The position numbers were made by a program, and so were the translations under genes. The notes beneath the pieces are model-generated. The model did no database searches, was not told where the DNA came from, and saw only the letters and a program-made list of their open reading frames with translations. 14,991 nt of DNA from Pelobacter sp. UBA6093 (GTDB lineage Bacteria > Desulfobacterota > Desulfuromonadia > Desulfuromonadales > Syntrophotaleaceae), in assembly GCA_002435955.1 (NCBI GenBank), contig DIWZ01000023.1, positions 148,370-163,360 on the forward strand, read 5' to 3'. Of this stretch, positions 6,828 through 13,645 are shown piece after piece (position 1 is the stretch's first letter; each line of letters opens with the position of its first letter).

Positions 6828-8291
6828 ATGAGCCAGGCTGCAAGTCTCATCATAGGTGCTGCCGAGGGGATCCCCATACGGCAACTGGGCAGCATGAGCA
6901 ACCGGCACGGACTTGTCGCCGGTGCCACCGGCACGGGAAAAACCGTCACTCTGCAGATCCTGGCGGAGGGCTTTTCCCGTTTGGGAGTGCCGGTATTCGC
7001 CGCGGATATCAAAGGGGACCTGTCCGGACTTGCGGCAGCGGCAACCCCCAACGCAAAAATCGAGGAGCGCCTTCGCCACATCCCTCTGCCGAATTATGCG
7101 CCGAGGGCCTGCCCGGTGGCGTTCTGGGACATCCATGGTCAGACCGGGCACCCCATTCGCACCACGGTCTCGGAGATGGGGCCGTTGCTGCTGACTAACC
7201 TGCTTGACCTCAACGACACCCAGAGCGGCCTGCTGTATGCTTGCTTCCGCATCGCCGACGACCAGGGGCTACTACTGCTGGATCTGAAAGACCTGCGGGC
7301 CATGCTGGCCTGGATGAGCGACCATGCGCGGGACTTGCGCCCGAACTACGGCAATATCTCGGCAGCCAGCATCGGCGCCATCCAACGCCAGCTTCTGGTC
7401 CTCGAAGAACAGGGCGGCAACCTGTTTTTCGGCGAACCGGCGCTGCAACTGAGCGACCTGCTGCATGTCGATTTTTCCGGCCGGGGCGTGATCAACATCC
7501 TCGACGCCACCCGCCTGGCAGCGCAATCACCTCGTATCTACGCCACCTTTTTGCTGTGGCTGCTGGCCGAACTTTTCGAGCAACTGCCGGAGGCAGGCGA
7601 TGCGGACAAGCCGCGGCTGGTGTTCTTTTTCGACGAGGCGCACCTGCTCTTCTCCCAGGCGCCCAAAGCCCTGGCGGAGAAGATCGAACAGGTGGTGCGC
7701 CTGATTCGCTCCAAGGGCGTGGGAATATTTTTCGTTACCCAGAGCCCCCTCGACATCCCGGACAGCGTCCTTGGTCAACTGGGCATGAAAATCCAGCATG
7801 CCCTGCGGGCCTTCACCCCCAAGGATCAGCAGGCGATCGCCACGGTGGCCCGCACCTTCCGCCCCAATTTGCAGTTGGATACCGCCGGCGTCATAACCAC
7901 CCTCGGCATCGGCGAGGCGTTGGTCTCGACCCTCGATCCGCAGGGCCGCCCCCTGCCCGTTGAACGCACCCTGATCTGCCCGCCGGAATCCCGCATCGGC
8001 CCGCTGACGGGGATCGAACGGCAGGAGATTATTACGCGTTCGCCTCTCAACGGCCGTTACGAACAGCTCCTTGATCGGAACTCAGCTTACGAGATGTTGC
8101 AACAGCGGACCCAGGCCGCTGCCGCCGAAGCTTCGAACCAGGCTCCATCCCAGGCACAGCGCAAGGCATCGTCAAACCGCCAGGGCGTTGGCGAAGCCCT
8201 GATCAAAAGCGCGGCCCGCTCCATCGGCAGTCAACTGGGACGCCAGATCATGCGCGGCATACTCGGTTCCATCTTCGGCGAACGCCGCTGA
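6828..8291 (+). CDS. HerA-like ATPase, DUF853/YjgR family
   Basis: An ATPase of the HerA/FtsK superfamily, equivalent to E. coli YjgR (about 500 residues; this one has 487). Walker A is GATGTGKT (32-39), within LVAGATGTGKTVTLQIL. Walker B is LVFFFDEAHLLF (264-275) with D269 and E270. FFVTQSPLDIPDSVLGQLG (301-319) holds the sensor glutamine and a conserved family segment. The C-terminus (about 428-455) is an Ala/Gln/Ser-rich linker and ends in a basic amphipathic helix (SQLGRQIMRGILGSIFG) shared by the family. No signal peptide or membrane helix is seen, so it is cytoplasmic. The substrate is unproven for YjgR-like proteins; HerA relatives translocate DNA, but no NurA nuclease is nearby. ATG 6828 has only a distant GAGG (6813-6816). 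It is convergent with the repeat-protein gene, with 34 nt between them. Confidence 0.92.
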   Translation: MSQAASLIIGAAEGIPIRQLGSMSNRHGLVAGATGTGKTVTLQILAEGFSRLGVPVFAADIKGDLSGLAAAATPNAKIEERLRHIPLPNYAPRACPVAFWDIHGQTGHPIRTTVSEMGPLLLTNLLDLNDTQSGLLYACFRIADDQGLLLLDLKDLRAMLAWMSDHARDLRPNYGNISAASIGAIQRQLLVLEEQGGNLFFGEPALQLSDLLHVDFSGRGVINILDATRLAAQSPRIYATFLLWLLAELFEQLPEAGDADKPRLVFFFDEAHLLFSQAPKALAEKIEQVVRLIRSKGVGIFFVTQSPLDIPDSVLGQLGMKIQHALRAFTPKDQQAIATVARTFRPNLQLDTAGVITTLGIGEALVSTLDPQGRPLPVERTLICPPESRIGPLTGIERQEIITRSPLNGRYEQLLDRNSAYEMLQQRTQAAAAEASNQAPSQAQRKASSNRQGVGEALIKSAARSIGSQLGRQIMRGILGSIFGERR

Positions 8292-8329
8292 CGTTCCTGG
8301 ATGCTTGTCGTCGAACATCATGACGTCAG
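8288..8329. repeat. inverted repeat spanning two convergent stop codons
   Basis: CTGACGT (8288-8294) and ACGTCAG (8323-8329) are exact inverted copies, each overlapping one stop codon of the convergent genes; TGACGTCA at 8321-8328 is also a palindrome. The 28-nt loop and lack of a T-run make it a poor terminator, but no better one is visible between the two genes. Confidence 0.3.
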
Positions 8330-8970
8330 GCATCCAATTCCTTTGTTTCGGGAATAGAAGGTGATTTGAGAAGCGCGGCCTCAATGATTTCCTTGATCCC
8401 CGCCACGATACCGATAGTCAGATTTTTAACGGTTTTGACTGCAGCCTCACCGATGGTCCCGGCGGATTCGATAGCTTCTTCAGAAATCACCCTGGCGACA
8501 TCTTCCACGTTTCCCCCAACCTCCCTGGTGGCTTCGAGAATGCCTTCAATGGCTCGCCTGGCGACAGTGCCCACGTCCACGCCGATTTCCGCGGCACCGC
8601 TCAGGGCCTCTTTGATGGTTAGCCGTGCAGCAGAACCCAGATCGGCGCCGACATCAGCGGCCCCCAAGATGATTCCTTTGGCAACGTTTTTGATGGTTAC
8701 GGCTATATCGGTATCCATCTCCTGACTTTCGGCCAAGGCCCTCTTGAGCATATCCTTGATAACGTTCAAGCCTTCGCTGGTCACAGAGACCGTCGCAGAG
8801 TGGGTGGTGCTCAAGGTATTCCGGGCAAGACTGACGATCTCGGCCTCTACTTCACTGATCCCTTTCAGGGTGCCTGCCAGTCCTTCTTTCAGAGCGGTTC
8901 CAGCGCTGCCGATGGTAAATTTGAGTTCCTGAATCGATTCGGCTTCGGCTGATTTGATTTGCTCGCTCAT
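8326..8970 (-). CDS. unrecognised protein built of eight 22-residue helical repeats
   Basis: I do not recognise the family. ATG 8970 was chosen because AAAGGGG lies 5 nt before it; the frame runs open to 9213 but upstream residues look non-coding (Pro/Ser/Arg rich). The 214 residues consist of a 22-residue acidic lead, eight consecutive 22-residue repeats at residues 23-198 (bases 8377-8904), and a short charged tail. Repeats start at 23, 45, 67, 89, 111, 133, 155 and 177 with no indels. Common features are Ala-Arg/Lys at positions 5-6 (SAARLTI, TVARRAI, DVARVIS, SLARNTL), Ile/Leu at 9 and 13, small residues at 15-16, V/I-G at 19-20 and Asp/Asn/Glu at 22. There is no signal peptide, no long hydrophobic segment, no Cys and no Trp. 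The 11/3 spacing fits long amphipathic helices that lie on a lipid or granule surface, or a hendecad coiled coil. It lies 148 nt downstream of a related gene, so an operon is likely. Confidence 0.85.
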   Translation of the reverse strand: MSEQIKSAEAESIQELKFTIGSAGTALKEGLAGTLKGISEVEAEIVSLARNTLSTTHSATVSVTSEGLNVIKDMLKRALAESQEMDTDIAVTIKNVAKGIILGAADVGADLGSAARLTIKEALSGAAEIGVDVGTVARRAIEGILEATREVGGNVEDVARVISEEAIESAGTIGEAAVKTVKNLTIGIVAGIKEIIEAALLKSPSIPETKELDA

Positions 8971-9118
8971 CGCATCCCCTTTCGTGTCCTTGAAAGTCTC
9001 GCCCCCAGGTGGCGATCCTTTTGTGATTGGCCGTTGTTCAGGCGATGGATATATGGTTTTCCCAACGCCGGGTCGCGCCTGGGAGGCTGTCGGACTATCC
9101 ATGCGGCGCGATCCAAAT

Positions 9119-9673
9119 TCAGTGGGTTTGGTCGATAAGTTCAAACATATCGAGGAACAGCCTTTCGATGGCTTCCGCATCGAAGGTACAGGCATAATTT
9201 GTGTCCGTTGCACCGGCAGCCATTTTCTTGATGATCATCTCCCGGTTGGCACCGTGTTGCTCGGAAATTTTTAAAATGGCCAGACTTCCTGCCAGGGCAA
9301 TATCACATACATTCGTATCGCTGAGGGACGCTCCTGCCATAATGCCCCTCATGGCCAAATAAGCGCCATTATACAGATCTTCACCAACCTCATGCAGGCC
9401 AAGCAATAATCCGCTGGCTAGTCCACGCGATACCATCAGGTTAAAAGTGGTTTCTCTCCCAGCCAAGCTGCAGGCTGCCAGGGAGAGATCCGCACCCAGA
9501 GACAGGGCCTGGTCGAAAATCAAGCCCTCCGTATTCAGGTTTGCCACCAAAGTGGTCCTGGCCTGGTGAGTAATTTGCGTCTCCAAACTGGCTAATTTGT
9601 TCAAAATTTTCTTCAGTTGGCTACCGTTGCCGTTCTGCCAGCCACAGGTAGTAAAAGGAAGGGAATCGGACAT
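9119..9673 (-). CDS. unrecognised helical protein, diverged 22-residue-repeat partner
   Basis: No family is recognised. ATG 9673 is set by AAGGAGG (complement of 9683-9689) 9 nt upstream, giving 184 residues. The N-terminus (SLPFTTCGWQNGNGS) is polar and includes C10. From residue 12 the sequence fits the 22-residue register of the neighbouring protein: units start at 12, 34, 56, 78, 100, 122 and perhaps 144. The clearest matches are ITHQARTTL (34-42, compare IVSLARNTL), then VSRGLASGLLLG with HEVGED (81-99, compare VARRAIEGIL with REVGGN), and AILKISEQHGAN (132-143). It is more hydrophobic than its partner (SRGLASGLLLGL) and has Cys at 10, 68, 123 and 162. A C-terminal helix (FDAEAIERLFLDMFELI) lies outside the register. 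There is no signal peptide. GC is about 47-50%, clearly below the flanking genes. Probably the first gene of a two-gene operon; the two products may form mixed assemblies, which is inference. Confidence 0.8.
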   Translation of the reverse strand: MSDSLPFTTCGWQNGNGSQLKKILNKLASLETQITHQARTTLVANLNTEGLIFDQALSLGADLSLAACSLAGRETTFNLMVSRGLASGLLLGLHEVGEDLYNGAYLAMRGIMAGASLSDTNVCDIALAGSLAILKISEQHGANREMIIKKMAAGATDTNYACTFDAEAIERLFLDMFELIDQTH

Positions 9674-9768
9674 TGGAGTGCGCCTCCTTGTGAAGAGGAA
9701 TCTTGGATGGCGACGCCATCTCATGGCTTTTTGGGAAAGCTTCAGGAGTTTTGCAACCTGCTTTATTT

Positions 9769-9918
9769 GATGCCCTCGCAAAAACTCATAGGATGGCTAA
9801 GCAAAAATTTCGGCCTACAAGGCTTGGTGGTTTTTCAGGGGCGAAGGCATACATATAGTATGTCGAGGTCCTGAAAAAACGCCGTAACGCAGTAGGGCGG
9901 ACTTTTTGCGACGCCATC
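9769..9918. repeat. long imperfect inverted repeat, possible MITE-like element
   Basis: The outer arms are 9769-9787 and 9900-9918; read as inverted copies they match at 16 of 19 bases (core TCGCAAAAA). An inner hairpin pairs 9826-9839 with 9870-9883 (12 of 14) around a central palindrome CATAC-ATATA-GTATG (9848-9862). The two symmetries are offset by about 11 bp, so the element has drifted. The motif GCGACGCCATCT at its right end occurs again at 9710-9721 except for the first base's context, next to a 7-bp palindrome GATGGCG-A-CGCCATC (9706-9720). No transposase is encoded. It lies in the 318-nt gene-free stretch upstream of the repeat-protein operon and downstream of the DUF255 gene. It is labelled MITE-like only by structure. 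Confidence 0.55.
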
Positions 9919-9939
9919 TTATTTTACAAGAAAAATAAG
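9918..9939. repeat. AT-rich perfect hairpin
   Basis: CTTATTTT (9918-9925) and AAAATAAG (9932-9939) form a perfect 8-bp stem with a 6-nt loop, touching the right end of the long inverted repeat. It lies about 53 nt past the DUF255 stop on the - strand and could slow transcription, but the stem is almost all A-T and is not a convincing terminator. Confidence 0.35.
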
Positions 9940-9991
9940 CTTATGGAAAAACGGGAGAAGTATTTTTTCCTGACCGCAAGCCTCCCAAAAG

Positions 9992-12145
9992 TCAGGCGGA
10001 GTGGTACTCTTTGGCTTCTTCATCCAGCATCCTGGCCAGCTCCTGTGGGTCGGTGACCGGTTCGCGGCAACTCTGCTCGCGGCAGAGATAGGCGGCCGGT
10101 TTGCCCCCCACAGGTTGTTTGCCGGTTACCAGGGCGGCGACAGGTGCCGGTGGCGGCTGATCGCTTTGGTGGAGCAGAACCAGGGTCCGCGGCAGAAAGC
10201 GGGACCGTACCTCCCTGAGCAGGTCGTGGGGGAAATGCACGCCGTCCCAGGCAATGACGATTTCACTTTTGGGTCCCAGGGCGTAATCCAGGGCAATGAG
10301 GAACTGGGCATACCCCGAAGGATATTGTCGCACTTGGCTGAAGTGGGTGCGCAACAGCTGTTCGCCGCGCGCCTCCATCTCCGCATCGCCGGTCATCCTG
10401 CCCAGCCGCAGCAGATCGAGGGCGACCACCGAAATGCCCGACGGGATGGCGACGTCCTGCAGCGAGCGGCCCCGGGTCAGCACCTCTTCGACGTCTTTGC
10501 CGGTGTCGAAAAATCCGCCCTGTCCATCGCTGAAGAGCTCCTCCATACCGGCGGTGAGATCGACGGCCGCCTGCAGATACCGATCCTCGAATCCGGCCAT
10601 GTACAGTTCCATCAGTCCCCAGACCAGGAAGGCGTAATCCTCCAGGAAGGCGGGAATGGCCGCCTCCCCCTGGCGGTAACGGCGCAGCAGCCGACCTTGC
10701 GCATCGCGCAGCTGCTCCAGGACAAAATCGGCGGCCCGCCCGGCCGCCTGCAGCAACTCCTCTACTTCCAGCACCGCCCCGGCCTGCGCCAGAGCCGCGA
10801 TGGTCAAGCCGTTCCAGCCGGTCAGCACCTTGTCGTCCCGGTGGGGTCGGATCCGTTGCAGGCGGGCCTCGAACAGGCGCCTGCGTCCCTCGGCGAGGGC
10901 TGCCGACAGCTTGTCCATGGACACGTCGGCGCGATCGGCAAGCTCGGCCAGGTCCAGTTCCAGGTGTGGGATACTGCGCCCTTCAAAATTGCCCTGCGGG
11001 GTGATATCAAAAGAATGGCAAACCACGGTACCCAGTTCCTCGCCCAGAACCTTCATGACCTGTTCCGGAGTCCACACATAGAAAGTCCCTTCGGCACCTT
11101 CCGTGTCGGCATCTTCGCCGCAATAGAATCCACCTTGCGCATCGGTGAGATCGCGACGCACGTAATCGGCGATTTCCAGGGCACATTGGCGGAAAAAATC
11201 GTCGCCGCTGGTCTGAAACGCTTCAACATAGGCCAACATGGCCAGGGCCTGATCGTAGAGCATTTTTTCAAAATGCGGCACCAGCCAGCGCTGATCCACC
11301 GAATAACGATGCAGGCCAAAACCGATCTGGTCAAAAATCCCCCCCAGTCGCATGCGCTGCAGGGTCTGCAAAGCCATGACGCCGGCCTTCTCTTTCCGCA
11401 GACTCTGCGCCAGTCGCAGCAGCAGGGAGATGTTGTGAGGGGCGGGAAACTTCGGAGCTTCGCCAAAGCCGGCATGCACCCGGTCGAAGCTTTCCAGGTA
11501 CTGGCCATAGGCTTGCTTGAAAACCTCCGCGGACAGGGTTTCGGCCTCCGCCCCGGTCTGTTCCACTTGTTTCAGGGCGTGGAAGACCTTCTCACCGGTC
11601 TCCAGCAACCCGCTGCGATCGGAATGCCAGAGCTCGGCGACCTTGTTCAACAGATCGATCAGACCGACCATGCCCATCCGGCCGGTTTTGGAGATGTAGG
11701 TCGCCGCGAAAAACGGTTTTTTGTCAGGGGTCAGAAGCAGGGTGGTGGGCCAGCCGCCGCTGCCGGTCAGCATCTGGCAGGTCATCATATAGATGTTGTC
11801 GAGATCCGGTCGTTCCTCCCGATCCACCTTGATGGGGATGAAATGGCGATTGAGAATCCCGGCCACCTGTCGGTCCTCAAAGGATTCATGAGCCATGACG
11901 TGGCACCAGTGACAGGTGGAGTAGCCGATGGACAGGAACACCGGCTTGTCTTCGGCCCGGGCCCGGGCGAAAGCCGCATCGCTCCAGACATGCCAATCGA
12001 TGGGGTTTTCGGCGTGCTGGAGCAGGTAGGGACTCTTGGAGAAGATCAGCCGGTTATAGTTCTCGCCGCCATCGGCGGGCAGGGATGAGGTATCGACACG
12101 GGAGAGACGGAGGACCGGATCCTCCTCATGATTGAGCTTGGACAT
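9992..12145 (-). CDS. DUF255 thioredoxin-fold protein, YyaL/SPATA20 family
   Basis: A 717-residue protein of the DUF255/YyaL family (SPATA20 in animals). Residues about 29-190 form a thioredoxin-like domain: SPYLLQHAENPIDWHVW (38-54), CHWC redox motif C78-x2-C81 in GYSTCHWCHVMAHESFED, KVDREERPDLDNIYM (107-120) and GGWPTTLLLTP (130-140). The rest is an alpha/alpha-barrel like those of glycosyl-processing enzymes, with EDADTEGAEGTFYVWTPEQV typical of the family. Catalytic function is not established for the family; the barrel resembles N-acylglucosamine 2-epimerase-type folds. No signal peptide, so cytoplasmic. The start ATG 12145 has GGAGGT (complement of 12149-12154) close upstream; a GTG at 12199 is in frame but has no ribosome site. 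It has its own promoter in the gap after the metal permease gene, so it is not simply the last gene of that operon. Confidence 0.93.
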   Translation of the reverse strand: MSKLNHEEDPVLRLSRVDTSSLPADGGENYNRLIFSKSPYLLQHAENPIDWHVWSDAAFARARAEDKPVFLSIGYSTCHWCHVMAHESFEDRQVAGILNRHFIPIKVDREERPDLDNIYMMTCQMLTGSGGWPTTLLLTPDKKPFFAATYISKTGRMGMVGLIDLLNKVAELWHSDRSGLLETGEKVFHALKQVEQTGAEAETLSAEVFKQAYGQYLESFDRVHAGFGEAPKFPAPHNISLLLRLAQSLRKEKAGVMALQTLQRMRLGGIFDQIGFGLHRYSVDQRWLVPHFEKMLYDQALAMLAYVEAFQTSGDDFFRQCALEIADYVRRDLTDAQGGFYCGEDADTEGAEGTFYVWTPEQVMKVLGEELGTVVCHSFDITPQGNFEGRSIPHLELDLAELADRADVSMDKLSAALAEGRRRLFEARLQRIRPHRDDKVLTGWNGLTIAALAQAGAVLEVEELLQAAGRAADFVLEQLRDAQGRLLRRYRQGEAAIPAFLEDYAFLVWGLMELYMAGFEDRYLQAAVDLTAGMEELFSDGQGGFFDTGKDVEEVLTRGRSLQDVAIPSGISVVALDLLRLGRMTGDAEMEARGEQLLRTHFSQVRQYPSGYAQFLIALDYALGPKSEIVIAWDGVHFPHDLLREVRSRFLPRTLVLLHQSDQPPPAPVAALVTGKQPVGGKPAAYLCREQSCREPVTDPQELARMLDEEAKEYHSA

Positions 12146-12295
12146 AATACCTCCGGGGTGGACCTGGATCGTACCCCGGCTGCGGTCGTCGCAGGGCACA
12201 ACGAAGTCGGAGATTCGGAGGTTCCCCTCGCAGGAAGCTTCTTGCCGGCTGGACTGAGCCGCGTCAGGGTCGACGAAAGCGTTTCACCGCTACTG
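12146..12295 (-). promoter_or_regulatory. long leader with several hairpins ahead of the DUF255 gene
   Basis: From the predicted transcription start near 12295 to the ATG is about 150 nt. In - strand order it contains CGGCT-N6-AGCCG (12246-12261), GAGG-GGAA-CCTC with a purine tetraloop (12218-12229) and CTGCG-N5-CGCAG (12180-12194), then the GGAGGT site. No known riboswitch consensus was recognised. Part of this length may simply be spacer. Confidence 0.35.
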
Positions 12296-12301
12296 GTGTC
12301 C

Positions 12302-12332
12302 ATTATAGCAGAAAGGACCGAAACGATGTCAC
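12302..12332 (-). promoter_or_regulatory. promoter of the DUF255 gene
   Basis: On the - strand GTGACA (complement of 12327-12332, 5/6 match) is followed by 19 nt and a perfect TATAAT (complement of 12302-12307). The spacer is longer than the optimal 17 nt. The box begins 18 nt past the stop codon of the upstream metal permease gene. Confidence 0.55.
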
Positions 12333-12349
12333 CCGCAGCCCGGTTGGTT

Positions 12350-13645
12350 TCATTCCTGGTTATTGCCATTCTTCCCCCGCGGGGGGATCGCTTTACCGTG
12401 AGGATCGAGTCGAGGCTGGCCCAGCTTCTCGTCCAGGTAGTCGACCGTCCCGCCGGCCCGCAGATGCTCGAGCTGGTGGGCGGTGGCGTGCAGTTCTTCC
12501 TGCGGGGTGCCGATGGACTCCAGGTAGGTTTCCCACAGACGGTGGGCGCGCAGCACTTTAGCGGCCTCCGTTTGCCCCGTTTCGGTAAGCCGGTAGCCGC
12601 CCTCGCCCTCCTGGATCAGGCCGTCCTGGGTCATCTGCCGCAGCGCCCTGGGCAGGGCGGAGGGCTGCGGCACATGCTGACGAAGGACCGTCACGGGGGT
12701 ACCGTTCGCGTGACGCAGGATGGTGGTCAGTACGTCCTCCACCACCTGCTGCGGCACCAGCCGCCGCAACCGCAGCCAGCGGGCCAGCAGCCCGTAGCGC
12801 GGGGCGACAGTCAACACCACCAGGAACTGCAGGGTGCAGAACAGCATGATGGCCCCGCCGCCGGCCGAATCGAGCCAGACACACAGGTACAGTCCGCCGA
12901 CCACGCTGGTCACGCCGAACAGGGCCGCCAGGAGCATCATTCGATCCAGCCGGTCGCACAGCAGATAGGCGGTGGCAGCCGGGGTGATCAGCAGACCGAC
13001 CACCAGGATCACCCCGACCATACTCACCGCGCTGACCACCACCAGCGACACGCAGGTGGTCAGCACGTAATCGAGCAGCAGCACCGGCAGGCCGATGGAG
13101 GCGGCCATCACCGGATCGAAGGTCGACAGCTGGAAATGCCGGTAGAAGAGGATCAGAAGACTCAGCACCAGCGGAGCGACGAAGGCGCTCACCCACAGGT
13201 CGCTGTCGGCCACCCCCAGGATATCGCCCATGATGAAATGCATCAGGTCGATATGGATGAAGTGCCTGAACACCGACACCACCACCACCCCCAGAGCGAA
13301 GATGCCGGTGTACATGATACCGATGGCGGTATCTTCCTTGACCCGCGAGATGCGCGACACGAAGCCGATGAGGGCGACGGTGAGCACCGCGGCCAGCAGC
13401 GATCCCAGCAACATGCCCGGAGCATGGGCCTCCAGCCCGAACAGCAGCTTCATCACCAGGTAGCCGCCGGCCACCCCGGCGATCATGGCATGGGACAAGG
13501 CATCGCCGAGAAACGCCATGCGCCGCAGCACCACAAGGCAACCGACCACCGCCGCCACCACCGCGACGATACAGCCGCCGATCAGAGCTTTCTGGAAATA
13601 AGTCTCGGTGAGGGGCGCCCAAAATATCTGCAGCAGGAAATCCAT
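12350..13645 (-). CDS. metal ABC transporter permease fused to a DtxR-like sensor domain
   Basis: The membrane subunit of a Zn/Mn/Fe importer with an unusual C-terminal extension. Residues 1-285 are the permease (TroC/ZnuB family, ABC-3) with about eight transmembrane helices; RRMAFLGDALSHAMIAGVAGG (41-61) and VVGLLITPAATAYLL (215-229) are family signatures. Residues about 298-355 form a winged helix (VVEDVLTTILRH, then LPRALRQMTQDGLIQ and GGYRLTETG). Residues 357-422 match the DtxR/MntR dimerisation and metal domain: AAKVLRAHRLWETYL, then EELHATAHQLEHL and VDYLDEKLGQPRLDPHGKAIPP. Putative ligands H368, E372, H386, H390, E393 and H394 keep the DtxR spacing, with His in place of Cys102. The total of 431 residues compares with about 280 for a plain permease. 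The ATG shares one base with the ATPase stop codon (TGATG). The tail probably senses cytoplasmic metal and gates transport or binds DNA; this is inference. Confidence 0.93.
   Translation of the reverse strand: MDFLLQIFWAPLTETYFQKALIGGCIVAVVAAVVGCLVVLRRMAFLGDALSHAMIAGVAGGYLVMKLLFGLEAHAPGMLLGSLLAAVLTVALIGFVSRISRVKEDTAIGIMYTGIFALGVVVVSVFRHFIHIDLMHFIMGDILGVADSDLWVSAFVAPLVLSLLILFYRHFQLSTFDPVMAASIGLPVLLLDYVLTTCVSLVVVSAVSMVGVILVVGLLITPAATAYLLCDRLDRMMLLAALFGVTSVVGGLYLCVWLDSAGGGAIMLFCTLQFLVVLTVAPRYGLLARWLRLRRLVPQQVVEDVLTTILRHANGTPVTVLRQHVPQPSALPRALRQMTQDGLIQEGEGGYRLTETGQTEAAKVLRAHRLWETYLESIGTPQEELHATAHQLEHLRAGGTVDYLDEKLGQPRLDPHGKAIPPRGKNGNNQE

Noticed and set aside
6003..7151. 382-residue open frame on the - strand
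   Set aside because: It runs across three + strand genes with good ribosome sites and known motifs; its product is Arg/Cys/His-rich and resembles no family.
8971..9213. N-terminal extension of the repeat protein to 9213
   Set aside because: The extra 81 residues overlap the end of the upstream gene and the intergenic gap, lack a ribosome site and do not follow the repeat pattern; ATG 8970 has AAAGGGG at the right distance.
9961..9997. CCTGAC / GTCAGG inverted pair at the end of the DUF255 gene as a terminator
   Set aside because: Only 6 bp with a 17-nt loop, overlapping the stop codon and followed on the - strand by A rather than T residues.
10001..12088. 695-residue open frame on the + strand
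   Set aside because: Exactly opposite the DUF255 gene, with no recognisable domain or ribosome site; a GC-rich antisense shadow.
12558..13622. 354-residue - strand frame overlapping the permease
   Set aside because: A +1 shifted reading of the permease gene; Arg/Gly/Ala-rich with no membrane helices.
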